From the NCBI RefSeq assembly GCF_030052815.1, contig NC_079495.1, positions 33,823,967 to 33,887,966 on the forward strand: a stretch of 64,000 nucleotides of DNA, given 5' to 3'. Origin of the DNA: Hevea brasiliensis (Eukaryota > Streptophyta > Magnoliopsida > Malpighiales > Euphorbiaceae). The notes below the pieces were generated by a model. The model did not search any database, was not told the DNA's origin, and saw nothing but the letters and a program-made list of their open reading frames with translations. The position numbers and the translations under genes are program-made. Of the stretch, positions 31,144 through 45,055 are shown piece after piece (position 1 is the first letter of the stretch; each line of letters begins with the position of its first letter).

Positions 31144-32240
31144 AAATCAACTCAAGTTCAAAATATATTTAGCACTTAAGGTTAGGTCATGTTGCAGAAG
31201 ATAGGATTACAAAACTGGAGAAAATGGTGATTCTATCCTCATTGGGCTCTGAGCCTACTTCAACTTGTGAATCTTGCCTTCAGGACAAAATGACTAGAAC
31301 ACCCTTTGGAGGACAAGAGCTAAGAGCTAAAAATATTTTGGAGCTAATACATAATGATGTATGTAGTCCATTTAAGGAATTTGCTAGAGATGGTTTTCAT
31401 TACTTTATTACCTTTGCTGATGATAAATCAAAGTTTAGGTATTTGTATTTGATGAAATACAAACATGAATCCTTTGAAAAGTTCAAAAGAATTTAAATCT
31501 GAAGTAGAAAATCAAACAAAAAAAAGAATTAAAGCTTTTCGATTAGATTGTGGAGGTGAATACTTGAATATTGAATTTGATGAATACTTGAGAGAGCATG
31601 GCATTGTTTCCCAGCTGATTCCTCCAGGAACACCACAACTGAATGGTGTATCTGAAAGGAGAAATCGTACCCTATTGGATATGGTACGTAGTATGATAAG
31701 CTATACTGATATGCCAATATCCTTTTGGGATTTGCATTAGAATCAGCTTTGTATATTCTGAATAGGATTCCATCAAAATCAGTATCTTCCACACCATATG
31801 AGATATGGCATGGAAGAAAACCAAGTCTTAAGCATGTTAAGATTTGGGGTTGTCCAGCTTATATCAAAAGCTGAACACTGATAAATTAAAAACCAGATCA
31901 AAAAAGGGTCGATTTGTTGGATATCCAAAAGATAGTTTTGGATATTATTTTTATTTGCCTACATCACAAAAGGTTGTGGTAAGTAAAGATGCCATATTTC
32001 TTGAGCAACAGTTTATTCAAGAAGGAGGTAAAGGAAGGCAAATAGAGTTAGAATTGGAGAATTTTGACCAACAAACAGATCAAATGGATATGAATCCATC
32101 TAGTCAACCTACACCTATTGATGAAACATCTACAGCTGTTCCTCGTAGAACAACCAGGGTATCTCACCCACCAATGACGTATGGTTTCCTTCATGAAGAA
32201 GAATAAAAGTTGTCTACTCATGAAGAAGTTGATCGTGGAG
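31144..32240 (+). pseudogene. ANG-1 integrase and linker
   Basis: Opens in the middle of GAG-pre-integrase (INSSSKYI, stop, HLRLGHVAEDRITKLEKM). Continues with CESCLQDKMTRTPFGGQELR, ELIHNDVCSPFKEFARDGFH, FADDKSKFRYLYLMKYKHES, a frameshift near 31490, FRLDCGGEYLNIEFDEYLRE and TPQLNGVSERRNRTLLDMVR with the catalytic Glu. Another frameshift near 31730 and one near 31860 precede the linker (GRFVGYPKDSFGYYFYLPTS to RTTRVSHPPMTYGFLHEEE, stop at 32204-32206). Same protein family as ANG-2, with some lineage substitutions. Confidence 0.92.
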
Positions 32241-33329
32241 ATGATCCATTTACCTATGAAAAAGCTATATCAGATATAGACTCTTCAAAATGGATTGATG
32301 CTATGAAATCCGAGATTGATTCCATGTATAAGAATCAAGTTTGGGATCTTGTTGATCCATCTGAAGGTGTTGTACTTATAGGGAACAAATGGGTTTTCAA
32401 GAAGAAAATTGGTTCTGATGGAAAGGTAGAGACCTATAAGGCAAGGCTAGTAGCAAAAGGGTTTCACCAAAGGCAAGGAATCGACTATGAGGAGACTTTC
32501 TCGCCTGTTGCCATGCTTAAATCAATTAGGATTCTATTAGCAATAGTTGCATACTATGATTATGAGATTTGGCATATTGATGTCAAAACAGCTTTTCTCA
32601 ATGGATACATTAAAGAAAATATGTTCATGGAACAACCTAGGGGTTTTGAATCCCAAGATGGTTCCAAAGTATACAAGCTAAAGCGATCCATTTATAGGTT
32701 GAAACAAGCTTCGAGGAGTTAGAACATCCGTTTTGATGAAGCCATTAAGTCATTTAGTTTTATCAAAAATGAGGATGAGCAGTGTGTATATAAGAAGGTT
32801 AATGACAGTGCTATCACTTCCTTGTCTTATATGTGGATGGTATTTTGTTGATGGGTAATGACACAGGTATGTTGACAACTATAAAGGTATAGTTGTCAAA
32901 TACATTCTCCATAAAGACTTAGGGGAGGCAACCTATATTCTTGGGATTCGCATCTATAGAGATAGAGCGAAAAGAATAATTTGTTTATCCCAAAGTCTAT
33001 ACTTGTAAAAGGTGTTAAAGAGGTTTAACATGCTTGATTCCAAGAGAGGATTGTTACCAGTGAGACATGGTATCCACCTTTCTAAAGAGATGTCTCCAAA
33101 GACACCTGAAGAAAGAGATAAAATGGCAAGAATTCCATATGCTTCAGCTATTAGAAGTTTAATGTATGCATTGTTGTGTACTAGGCCGGATATCGCATAT
33201 GCTGTTAGTTTGACTAGCAAGTATCAATCCAATCCAGGTTTGGAACAGTGGATAGCTATCAAGAATATCCTTAAGTACTTGAGAAGAACTAAGGATTTAT
33301 TCTTGATTTATGGAGGTGGAGACTTATAA
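32241..33329 (+). pseudogene. ANG-1 reverse transcriptase
   Basis: Open to 32722 with TYEKAISDIDSSKWIDAMKS, WVFKKKIGSDGKVETYKARL, EETFSPVAMLKSIRILLAIV and WHIDVKTAFLNGYIKENMFM. A stop at 32720-32722 and a frameshift near 32820 follow. The catalytic box, in the shifted frame near 32828-32850, reads YVDGILLMGND-like: the second Asp is Gly. The thumb part is open at 33012-33329 (VLKRFNMLDSKRGLLPVRHG-like, SLMYALLCTRPDIAYAVSLT). Confidence 0.91.
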
Positions 33330-33739
33330 TTGGATGGTTATACTGATTTTGATTTCCAATCAGATATCGATGATAGAAAGTCTACCTCTGGATATGTGTT
33401 CATTTATAATAGAGGTGCAGTCAGTTGGAAGAGTTCCAAACAGAGCACGACTGCAGATTCCACTACCAAGGCCGAGTATATTACTGCATCAGATGCTGCA
33501 AAAGAAGATATTTGGATATAAGAAACCCCGGTCTCACTAGAAATCCGAACACATAAAAAGGCACTACCACATTATCAGAGAAATAGTTGGGCATGGCGAT
33601 GTAGCCATGCAGGAAATATCATCAGCAAAAAATTCAGCTAATCCATTCATTAAGCCTTTATCACAAGCATAGTTAGACAGACATCTTGAGAAGATGGGTC
33701 TAGGTATTGTAATGAATGGCTCTAGTGCTAGTGGGAGAT
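33330..33739 (+). pseudogene. ANG-1 RNase H and polypurine tract
   Basis: DGYTDFDFQSDIDDRKSTSG, YVFIYNRGAVSWKSSKQSTT and ADSTTKAEYITASDAAKEDI are the conserved Copia RNase H blocks; a stop at 33519-33521 and the loss of about 90 bases after KEDIWI remove the HCDN box. The C-terminus (HYHIIREIVGHGDVAM-like) follows at about 33562-33700, then CTAGTGGGAGAT at 33728-33739 as polypurine tract. Confidence 0.88.
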
Positions 33740-35469
33740 TATTAGTAGTATGTCCTAGAGTATATCATTTAGTATGTATCTTATATATATTTTAATTAAT
33801 AAAAGGCATTTTCACTTTTCTGTTTACATAATATATTTATGTGTAATAGAAAAGGTCCATTGATATTTTGTTAGAAATTCTATTCTTAAGTTGTTAAGAA
33901 TATGGGTGACAGTATTTCTAGCACAAAGTATCTTTAATAGGTTCACAATCTAGGATACTTCACAATAAGAACATGACTTTTCCAGAAAGATTGTAATCAT
34001 ATTTGTTCCCAAGTTATTTATATGAGATATAAATAAGATGGAATTGTGAGTTTCATGCTATATAACAAACATGATAGGCACTTATACATGATAAGTAGGT
34101 CAAACCAGTAACACTTATGACAAGCACATAGAGTTTACTCTTGTCAATGCATTGTCATAAATCATATTAGTGCATATAATCTTTAGACCTGAGATAGCAC
34201 AGTTATCTTGTATATAGGTGGATTGAGTTTGATACTGCTTTCATATTTGTACTGTGTATGGGTATATGGGCATGTGTTGGCTCCTACTTTATATATGGAG
34301 GTAGGTGTTGATCAAGATGGAATCTGTTACCCTAAGTAAATAGGGATAAAATCCTATGTTCATTTAATTGTTCTTGATGTTTCAGGTTCCTGGCTAGGAC
34401 AGATAAATTTATTCAGAAAAGAGTTTCTGATGAGAAAATCTTTTTAATCAAGAACTGGAATTAAAAGAGAACATAATATTCATAGCAAATGGGGTTTGAC
34501 ATAAACCATGACTCCAGCTTGAATTGGGATTTTGTAACAAAGAGATTCTAGTGCATGGTAACATATGATTATAGGTTCATTTAAGGTAAACCTTATTACT
34601 GATTGGGTGGCTATGGCATGCTATGCTAGGTGTTAACCATAGTCTATGAGCCGCATAAAATGATTTAGAGAAATCGTTTATGGTAAGAAAGAATTATGAT
34701 GATGTTAAGAGTTGATATCATGTCTCATTGCCAATTAGTGATAAGCCTAATAAGTCACACACATACACAAGTAATCACTAAATTAGATATGATTTACTTA
34801 ATTAATTAAAGAGTTTAATTGATTAATTAAATAGGTTTGGTTTGTAATTAGATTGCAAAGTCCTTAGCATGGCTTGAAACCAAATCTAGGTTATTGGATG
34901 TATAGTATAAGTTAAATTTACATTTAAAGTGTTTAAATATGAATTTAATTAATAAGAAATTAATTAATAAAGATTAATTAATTAATTTATATTTGATATA
35001 AATTGATTAGAAGAAGAGAAATAATTATTTTGGGTTGAGAACTCAAAATTAAGACACAGGGGTATTTTGGTCATTTCACAGGGTGATATGTGACACCATG
35101 AGATGGTGACACATGGCACTACACATAAGCTTGCTATATGTCTTTTAATCATGTAAGATGATCAAAGACAAGATTAAATATAGGTTTGACACTTGGCATA
35201 ATGTGATTGGGTCAATTAAACCTAGAGCTAATCAAAAGGTGACATGTGGCAAGAGTTTTAAGTAGTGACCTAGCTATATAAGTGTAAAGATGAAAGAACA
35301 AAAACACAAGCTGTTGTTCTCTCTTTAGTGCCGCCACCCTTGGCTGCCTCTCCTTCTCTTCTTCTTCATCTCTCATCAATTCAAAGAGATTAGACAACAA
35401 TCTCTTGAATTAAAAATACTAGAAAGCGTTTCTAGTGTCCTGTTTATATCTGTGATATTTCAAAAGGCA
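33740..35469 (+). repeat. ANG-1 3' LTR, first part
   Basis: Begins TATTAGTAGTATGTCC where the family has TGTTAGTAGTATGCC; the terminal TG is mutated to TA. Aligns with the solo LTR 13133-14850. Cut at 35469/35470 by the TK-B solo LTR; the 5-bp TSD AGGCA is 35465-35469 and 62317-62321. Resumes at 62322. Confidence 0.94.
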
Positions 35470-38400
35470 TGTAACACTCTCACTGTAGCAATTCTGTACA
35501 TTCTACTATTCCAGTGACCGATGTCGATCCGGACAGCTAGAACATTTGGAAAAATATTTAGATTAGAGTGAGGAATCATAAATAACTCAAATATTAATAA
35601 GAAGAATTTAGGAAAAATTTTAGAAATAAAATACAATCAAGTTAAATGAGCCGGTACCCTAGCAATGGGTAACCTAGTGGGAAGTTGCGATCTTCGCAAC
35701 TAGAAGCCCTAAACCCGAGAGAAAATTCATGAAATAATTTTTGGGACTCCAGAGAAGAGTCATTGAGGTTTCTATGGCATTAAATTGCCAAGAAAAGGTT
35801 TAGAAAAATTTTTAGATCGGTACAGACGATTTTGGCTAAATAAGCTAAACGGAGGGCATTTTGATCATTTTACCTTCAAAGATGATTTTTGGCCGACTTG
35901 TCCAGTTAATTAAATAATTATTATGACTTAAAATGTGAATAAATATTGCTAAAAATTGAATTGGAAATGAGTAGAAAAGAAAAGGAAAGAAAAATGAAAG
36001 AAATTAGAAATTATGACATCATATGATGTAATTAAACACTCTCCACCCAATCACAACTTGACAAACTAATAAAAAGGGATAAAAACTAATTAAAAAGAGA
36101 CAAAATGAAAAACAAATTTGCACTCCCATTTTCAAACAGCCGCACCATAGAGAGAAAGAGAGAGAGATAAGGGGTTCCACCATTGATGAAGCTTGTAAGC
36201 TTCATTTTCTCCCTTATCTCACCCCAAAACTCCTAGTTGTCTTCACTAAAGTTTCATCTTACACCTTGAGGAAGCTTTAAGTAGCAGAAAATTGAAGAGA
36301 GATTGAAGTTTTAACAAGCCAAGAAAGTGGTTAAAAGAGGTTAGTGCTATTTTCTTCCATATTCTTTTAGTAAACTTAAATTTGAGCATGAAAATGGAAA
36401 GAATTACAAGAAAAAAATTGAGAAATTATTCATGTTTGATGGAAGTAGAATTTTTGTCAGCATGTGTACCTATGGGAATTGATGAATTTAAATGAAACAA
36501 AATGTGTTTATTGGAGTTGCTTAGTAGGAATTTGTGATTGGATATGTTAGATGGCTTGGATAGTATGAAGTGGATACTTTGGAAATTAGGGTTTGTGAAA
36601 AATTAGAGTTTTGCTTATGTAATGGTATGTTAACCTTGTAATGGTCAATTAGTGACCATTTGAATATGTGTGAGGAGGAATTGAAGTGAGTAAGGATGTT
36701 GAAGTTGAACTCAGGCATGCTGCCCTTGGTAACCCGCAGGACTGGTTGTGAGTCTAGCAGGTTTGGGCAGCCATAAATGGAGTTTATATAGGTTCAATTG
36801 GTGCAAGGCCAATTGGACATGAAACTAAACACATAATAGCACAACTTTGGTGAAGAAACCCTGCCCAGAAAACCAAACCAAGTTGACCTAAAAATTACCC
36901 TAATCCGGGTGACCAACATGCTGTCCCTGGAAAATGACCAAATGAATAGTGCTTGTTCAAATGGTCATAACTCAGTGTAAAAAATTCAATTGATCTAAAA
37001 TTTTACCAACAGAAAGCTGAGACATAGCCCAACAACTTTCATAAAGAACACAAATCCAAATTCTGACTATAACCTAGTCAAATTTCCAACCAAACTTAGG
37101 TCACCAAATCTGGCAGAACCAAATTGCCCAAAAATTCTGGGTACAGGTCAATCCAGCCAGTTATGGTAAAATGACCATAACTTGAGCTACAAAACTCTAA
37201 ATCGAGTAATTCAAAAAAAGAAATGTAACTAGACACAATAAGGAACAACTTTCATGAAGACAATTTTATCAAATTCTTACTGTACAAATGACCAATGCAA
37301 CAGTAAACTTAGTGCTTAAAATCTGAAAATTGTGAATAACTAACACTAAGCTTTGAAATAGTATTGGCAACCAATACTAACAACTTTAGAATGCAAAATG
37401 TGGTATCTTAGTGAACTTAGGTTCAATAAATTCATTATGTATTAAAAAGTCAATAATTTAAGTGAATAGTAATATGAATAGTAATATAAAGGCACAAAGT
37501 GTAAGAACTATATTGTTAAAGGGAAATTAAGGCCATAAATTTGAAATCCATGAAATGTTCATGGATTGCTTGAAACATGAAAGTAAGTCACATAATTGAT
37601 GTGAATAGGTAGTTAGGGCTTATATGCTCATCACAAATAGAATTCATAAAATGTATAAATGAGAAAGGAAAAATGTTTTGAATATAATGGTACATGTGAA
37701 CCATTGTTTTGAATTTTGATCAATATGAATAACATAATGAATGAATAAATGAACCATATTAATGTATGAATGAGACATTAGTTCTCGTTATTGTAGAAAG
37801 GAAAAGTACTTTGAGTACAATGATTTAAAAAGATAATTGATGTGAATTGTGATCATATATATGATCAAATGAATGTATACATTATAATTGAAAATTTTTA
37901 TAAAATAATGAAGTCATAAAACACAATTTATTAATATTTAATAATATTATGTACCCTTATATTGCCTAGACATGTGTGTCAGATTGGATAGTTTGTCATG
38001 CCAATAGGGTATTGTTTTAGCAGTACTGCAAAAGGCTTTATGCTTGTATTCATGGCTTTATACCTGTATTCATGGCTTTATGCTCGCATTCATGGCCTTA
38101 TGCCGCCATTCATGGCCTTATGCCCGCACTCATGGCTTAATGCCCGATTATGTGTTATCATGGCCTTTTAGCCATACTAACTGCATACGTGGTTGACGTT
38201 CTGCGTCCCATGGCATAACGGCCCAAGGCACCGCGGTGTCCAATGCCAATGACTCGTTATCCAGTTTAGTCAGCCTATTGAGCAGTCTAATTTATTAAAA
38301 TAAGTTATGAATATTAGTAATTAAAAATGCTAGAAAGTAAATAAATGAGAAGAAGTTCTGAAATAAATTAGATTAGCTCCAAAAATTTATTCCTTAGAAT

Positions 38401-38502
38401 GATCTGAAATAAATTAAACTAGTTCTAAAAATTTTAAATATTACGAAATGATCGTAAACAACTTAGAAAGTATCAAGAAAGTGATAAAAAGACTAGTAGA
38501 AG
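35470..38502 (+). repeat. TK-B solo LTR, left segment
   Basis: Matches TK-B1 LTR 9824-12190 with many substitutions. Holds a decayed TGACATCA palindrome (36011-36035), a donor-like GAGGTTAGT near 36339, and a short tandem array at 38030-38146. Ends at 38502 with AGAAG, the TSD of the TK-C insertion. Confidence 0.93.
38030..38146 (+). repeat. ~23-bp tandem repeat in TK-B solo LTR
   Basis: Five units of the form ATTCATGGCTTTATGCCTGT with small changes. TK-B1 has a single related stretch (CACATGGCATTATGCC near 11949), so this copy or subfamily has expanded the unit. Confidence 0.85.
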
Positions 38503-39681
38503 TGTAACACCCCTATGTTCCGTAGTACATTCTACTGTTCCAGTGACTAGTGTTTGTCCAGACAGCTAGGATGCCTAGAACTACATTTAAATGTTAGTGA
38601 GGAGACATAGAATAATGATGAAATACAATAGAGAAAAATACAAGAAAAATAAAAGAAAAATAATAGCAATGAAATGTGACTAAGTTAAATGAGCCGAACC
38701 CGTAACGATGGGTGACCGCACTGGGAAGTTAAGGCGATGACCGTTGATTAGCCCTGGACCGCAGGGAACCCGAGAAAATATTTTCGGGACATAATTAAAG
38801 GCCTATAGAGGTGTAATGGACAATAGAAATGTCAAAGAAAAATTAATAAATTAGTACAAATAAAAAAAGAAAAAAAATCAAGAAACCGACAAAACTCGGT
38901 GTTACCGAAAAATCGGGAATACAACCCGAATAGGGGCATTGTGGTCAATTGACACCCCGAATTGCCTTTTGACCTAAATGTCCATTAAAAATAAGTGATA
39001 TTAAACTTTGAAAATGTCATGAAAAATAAGAAATATAGTACATAATACAAATAGTGAAAGTTTGGGGCATAAATTACAAATTGTGAAACTTAGGAATTAA
39101 TTAATCCTAAACTAAGGTTAGTGCTCCACTAATTATATTTTAAGGGACCTACATAAGGCTTTAGTGGACAGAATTGAGCTCATCTTCAACCTCCTCATAA
39201 CCAGTTGAAAATGGATCTCCATGGAAACTCCATGGCCAAGCTTGGAAACACCACCATGCACCCATGATTTAAGTCTCATTTCACCATACTTTCTTCATTA
39301 AAGCTTGCACACTCAACTTGAGGAAGCTTTTGGGAGCAAGAAAGGGAAGTTTTGCTGGAGTTTTGAGGAAAGTCCATAAGAGGTAAGTGAGTATTTTTCA
39401 ATCTTGCTTCATTAAACTTTGAGTGGATGTTATGGGTAGTTGATTTATGGAAGAATTTTTGAAGTTTGATGTTTTATGGAGATGTACATTTTGGCAGCCA
39501 TGGAAATTCAGTATATGTAGCTTGGTTTTACTTATTTATGGTTGTTTAAGATGTTGTTATTGATGGCAGCATGGATATGTGTATAATGGTTTAGAATTGG
39601 GTATGTAAATGGTGTATGTACATGTGGTTAAATGGTGTAAATGGACTTTAAAAAATTCTATGTTATAGTGTGCATATTAAG
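38503..39681 (+). repeat. TK-C solo LTR, segment 1
   Basis: Aligns with 52094-53300 of the second TK-C LTR. Holds GGGGCATTGTGGTCAATT at 38933 and the donor-like AAGAG/GTAAGT with GT at 39383. Ends in TTAAG, the TSD of the TK-A solo LTR. Confidence 0.92.
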
Positions 39682-42600
39682 TGTCACACCTTACCCCTCT
39701 GTAAGGCATAACATGATCCCGTAGAATACTTAATGAACTACCGAACTTCACCTACCGATAACTCATTAAGCACCCTATAAGGGATTTGAGAACAATTTCT
39801 TACTTTTTGTAAGTGGTGAGCATTTCTAATAAGTATTTAAAATATGTACTTAAGTGAAAAGCTAGTTGGAAATTTTGGCCCATTTTATTTTTTCGCAAAT
39901 TTTATAAAAATTTTGACAGAGTTTCCTTTGTATTTTGAGAAAACAGTTCTTCAATTACCTGAAAAAAGCACTTCTAAAAATTTTCTCAACAATTGCTTCA
40001 ATTTCATACGCAATCTCAATCAAGTTCTCAACACATTTATCAACTTTCAATTTCAAATCCACAATATATATTACAACTTTATACCAATTTTTATACAACT
40101 GCTCAAGACCCATTTTTACATGTCCATACATTTATGTGCAATATATACATCAAAAGAAATATTTGCAATTAGGGTATAAATTATACCCGAAGACTTTAGG
40201 CTGAATGATCCTCAATCTTTAGCAGCTCAGTCTGCTGCTCCTCTAGTCTCTGTATCTACGACAGCAATAAAAGCTATCGCTGAGTACTAGGACTCAGTGG
40301 TGCACAACATACTAAACTAATTTTTATGCAAAATATAAATCACGTTTATTTCAAAAATTTGACTAAACATGAACATTAAATACAAAACATGAATTATGAG
40401 GTTTTAATGCAAACCAAGATCATTTCAAAGTATCAAAACACGTTTCATAAATCCCACAGTTAGATCATGCCATTCGAAACAAATAGAATCTCAATAGCCA
40501 GAGGCTAAAGAGAAATCACATCACAAGGCTAGCTAGCTCAAATATATGGATATCCATTCACATCCTCTTCTACTGGCACACCTCAACACTTCTCCAGAGA
40601 AGGAATCAAAATTCGAAACTAATTACCCCCACTAGTCGTGCTAGTGAGGTGTTCAAATATATGGTCATGATACTGTGGTTTCAAAACTTATCTTAACAAG
40701 TTGTTAAACATTGTCATTTCAAATATACACAATAACTTCCAACAATTTAAGTCAAAACATCATAACTAATGTCACAAATAAATTCTCAATAATTCAAAGC
40801 AAATGTAAAATACATATTTCATTCACTTTATCAACACATTTTAAAGCATAGTGATGTTGTGCACAAACCTCAAATGAGTCGCCTTTTGGCCTTAACTCGA
40901 CTCCTCGGGTTCTGTCCCGGTATTCTTTTCCACTGAAACACAAAATTTTATAGTGTTTCAGTACCATAATTTAACATAAATCCAAAAATAAATTTAACTT
41001 CACTTATACCTAGCTCTAACGTGCTAATTTCGACGTTCTTGAAATTTTTGTGTTTCGGGTTACTATTCACTATACTATTCAAGTCAAATAGTTGACTTTC
41101 TAAGGCTTCATAGGTATGGGAACTCTAACTTTACCCACATACCACATTTTGGTCATTAAACTTGTTGGTTTTGGTCATTTTCTCAAAGCTTAGGTCATTT
41201 TGGCAAAATTGCCAATTTTCGGTTTTAGAGTTCTAAGTTGCACTATTCCATTGGTCAATCTACTGTTGGAATTTGATAAAACTTCCTTCATAGAAAATGT
41301 TCCTTATTGTCTTAAGTGTATTCTCATTTTTGGATCGCCTCAATCGGAGTTTTGTAGCTCAAGTTATGGCCAAAATAAAATTACTGTTCACGTGCACTGT
41401 TTATGCTGAGATTTTGGATTCTGGCAGATTTTGATCCAACTTTGGTCAGTAATTTGATTAAGTTAAGTTTATAATTTGGTCTAAATTTCTTCATATGAAA
41501 TGTTCTACTATGTCTTAGGTTTCCATCGGTTCAAGAATCGCCTAAATCGGAGTTTTGGAGAGAGAGTTATAACCCTTCAAACATTACTGCTCAATATAAA
41601 TTCTGCAGAGTTGCAGGTTTGGTAACTCAACTTTGCTCAATAATTTGAATGGGTTAATGGCATAATTTTGGGTGGTGTTCTTCATAAAAATTTTAGATCT
41701 ATACCTTATCTAATTTCTGGTAAAATTTCAGGTCAATTTGACCTTCCTAACTCGAGTTATGACCAAATGAACAGTTACTGTTCATTTGGTCAGTTTGGTG
41801 CAGTGGCAGCCTGCTCTCATTTTACTTTGGTCAATTTGTTCACCCAGTTTTTGTCAGTTTTTGGGCATGGTTCCTTAATAAAAATTGTGCTCTTTTATGT
41901 CTATTTTCATCCCCAATTTGTGGCATATCAATTGGACTTGTAAAATTTGAGTTTTGGTCCTTCAGTGGGTTTGGTCATGCCCAAAGAACATGACCATTGG
42001 ACCTACGAATTTGGTTTTCATTCCAACAATTCCCACAAATCTCTTTTGGTCATTATTGACCATTTTTCATCTCACAATAAACCAAAGTCATCATTTACCA
42101 ATTTCTTAAATTTTCTCCCAAAACCCTAAGGGTCAAGAACCCTAATTCCTCAATTTCCTCAATTCATGAATTCTAAGTGTACAAATCTCACTTACTTACT
42201 CAATCAAGCATGAGTACCTCTTTAATTCTAACAATTTCTATCAAACCCTAATTAATTTCATGCAGACCAACTTTCATAAAGCTTCATACATGAGTGATTT
42301 CTTGAGTTTCTATGTAATTTGCTACTTATTCAAGCTCATTTCTATGCATTTTACTCAAATTAAGTTAGAGAGAGGGACTTACTTGTTGAGCAGAATTTGT
42401 AATCCCAAATCCTCACTTCTTTTTGATCCTTCTTATTTCAAATCTCTCTATCAAAGCCAAAGAGCAAGACCTTACTTTGGTGAGTATGAAATTTGTGAAG
42501 GAATAATAGGGTTTAAGAAGCTTAAATGACCATTAATGGAGGAAATTGAAAAGAAAAAGAAAGAGAAAAGAAAGGGGAGCCGGCTGAATTTTTTTAAAGA

Positions 42601-43271
42601 AGAAAAAATGACTTTTCCTTCTAATTTTTTAAGTATTTTAAGTGAAATTTTATGTATTTAACTTGATCAAAAAAAGTTGGGAAATTAAAATTGATTTTTG
42701 ACATCACAATGATGTCATCCACATGATGCAATAAACCTTTTTCTTTTCTTTTGCAATTTTCTTAAATTTCTTATTAGTTCTTTAATCTAATCCTTGATTC
42801 AAAAATTTTATTTCTCCGATTTTATTGGACAGTTAGGTCAGGAGTCAGCTCTCGGGGTCAATTGACCAAATTGCCCCTCGCCGGTTCATCCCGGTTTGCA
42901 ATTAATTCCATATTTCTTTCGACTCCCTGACCTAATTATTTGACTGGCTTAACAGTTCTTTTTCGTGATTTTCTCTTTTCCACTGTGTTCATAAGGCTCC
43001 TAAGGACCGCAGTGTCACTTTTTACGGTTCGAAATTTGAGTTTAAAACGACTTCAGCTGTTCTCGAGGAGGTCACTCATCGTGACTCTACTGCTTAACCT
43101 CTTATGTTCTGTTTTTCTTATTTATAGTTAACTAATTAAACATCACTAATTATTTGTGTTTATGGCTTCTCAAGTTGTCTTAAGTGTGGCTCTAATCTCC
43201 TTAATTGTCCGGACCGACACTGGTCACCGGAACAATGAAATCTACCAGGCTATGCAAACGGGGGTGTTACA
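39682..43271 (-). mobile_element. Solo LTR of TK-A, minus strand (3590 bp)
   Basis: Reverse complement of the TK-A LTR: starts TGTCACACCTTACCCC on the plus strand, ends GGGGGTGTTACA. TSD TTAAG at 39677-39681 and 43272-43276. No internal sequence. Differs from TK-A2 LTRs by many substitutions and some small indels, so it came from an independent insertion. Confidence 0.95.
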
Positions 43272-44878
43272 TTAAGAATGGTTACAAGCTGTCCAAAATG
43301 ACCAAAATGTGTTGTTAAATGTGTTAATGGTAAGGTACAAACCAGAGTTGGCATGAAGGAAGTAAATTGGTAAGTGTTGAATATGTAATTGGTATGTGAT
43401 GAAGAGTATGTAGTAGGGCAGTGTATGTTTTGGCTTAGAACCTTAAGTGTGTGACTTCAATTGGTATGAGACTAATTGGAGGTGAAACTAGGCACAAAAT
43501 GTGCCAACTTTCATAAAAAAGCCTACCTAAATTCTGTCCAGAAAGTAACCTTAAAAATGATTAAATCCGGATTAGTGACTTGAAAGCCTGGAAATTGACC
43601 ATTTGGGCAGCAGTTAGTGTTTTGACCATAACTTACTCAAATCGGGTCCAATTGACCTGAAAGTTTTACCATAAATAGTTTAGACATATTTCTACAATTC
43701 TTATGAAGACACCAAAGCCCAGAAATGACCAGAACCAAGTCGAATAGCTTGCACAAGTTCAGGTACCAAAACTGGCCGAACCAAAAGTGACCTAAAAATG
43801 ACCTAAGCCTGCCATTTTAGTGCATTCTGTCAAGCATTAGTAAATTGACCATATCTTGGTCTATACAACTCAGAATGACCTGAAATTTTGCCCCGCGTGC
43901 AATAAGACATAGACCTACAAGTTTGTAGTTTAGACTGAAACCCTAAAACCGAGAGAACTAGGTTGTCTGGCTAGGTCAAAATAGTACACCGAAATTCGGT
44001 AAATTGCAATAAAATGCAATACACTTGAAAATGAATTTGGTAACATATACCAACACTAAAGGGCTATAAAATGTGACATATTGGTAACATTAGAATTGAC
44101 TCACTTAGAGTGCATCAAGGGTCAACATTATAGGTTGACTAATGAAATGAATTGAAAGAAATAGTACCAAGAAAATTTAAATATTGGATTTTATGGTTGA
44201 AAACAAATTCATTGAGTACTGAAACACTTTAAATTGTGTGTTTCAGTTGATAAGGATATTGAGAAGCATAAAGAACATTGAGTCAAGGCCTAGGAGTGAC
44301 TCAAATCAGGCTTATGCACAACTAGTTTTTAACTGATTTTGTTCTAAAAATTTCATATGATTAAATGACATATTTTTCTTATGTATTATGTTTAACAAGC
44401 ATTGGATTTAATTCAATGATTATTGAAATTGTTATAGTATGTATGAATTTAGCTTTGTGAAATGGTATTTCCACAAGTATTAAGCATTGTTGTGGATTGA
44501 ATAAATTATATTTTGGAAAATTGTGATAGAACATGTTTTGAATTGTGATGGACAATTTGCATGGAAAAATGCAAATTTATGATTTGAATTGTGATGAGCA
44601 TAAAAATTATTGGATATTGGAATTGACTTTAAATTAAATTGTATTGTGATTTATGCTCACTAAAAGGATTGTGATATTGTTTTATATCTCACTATAGATG
44701 CTTGACTAGGTTATTACCCGTCTCTCTCATTTGTTGAGAAGACAATTGAGTTAGTTGTGTTTTGATTATCATGGTACGTGCACAGGCTTAGATTCTCCTC
44801 TTATTAGAGGTTAGATCTAAGTTTTATGTTATGACCCTTTCGGAAGATTCATTATTGTGATGTGTACTATGCACGATG

Positions 44879-44947
44879 ATTCGAACTCCCCGACCATAGG
44901 GAGTTAGAATCTGATTCGACCTCCCCGACCATAGGGAGTTAGAATCA
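44879..44947 (+). repeat. Duplicated hairpin unit in TK-C LTR
   Basis: Two adjacent ~40-bp units, each with AACTCCC or ACCTCCC, CGACCATA and GGGAGTT, giving a 7-bp stem and 8-base loop. Absent from the second TK-C LTR, which has an 80-bp array nearby instead. Confidence 0.8.
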
Positions 44948-44993
44948 CCCCGAAGATGGCTCTTTTGGATGAGTCTTGCATAGTTAGTACGAT

Positions 44994-45055
44994 AAAGAAT
45001 GGTTTTTGAGATAAAGAATGGTTTTTGAGATAAGGAATGGTTTTTGAATAGTAAA
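44994..45055 (+). repeat. Tandem AAGAATGGTTTTTGAGAT units
   Basis: Three near-identical units of about 19 bp (AAAGAATGGTTTTTGAGAT and variants) inside the TK-C LTR. Confidence 0.85.

Noticed and set aside
41200..42529. Several open frames of 60-100 codons in the TK-A solo LTR and their relatives near 46984-47964 and 58792-59772
   Set aside because: They follow the LTR sequence rather than a protein, differ in start and stop between copies, have T-rich codon use typical of antisense AT-rich DNA, and show no domain.
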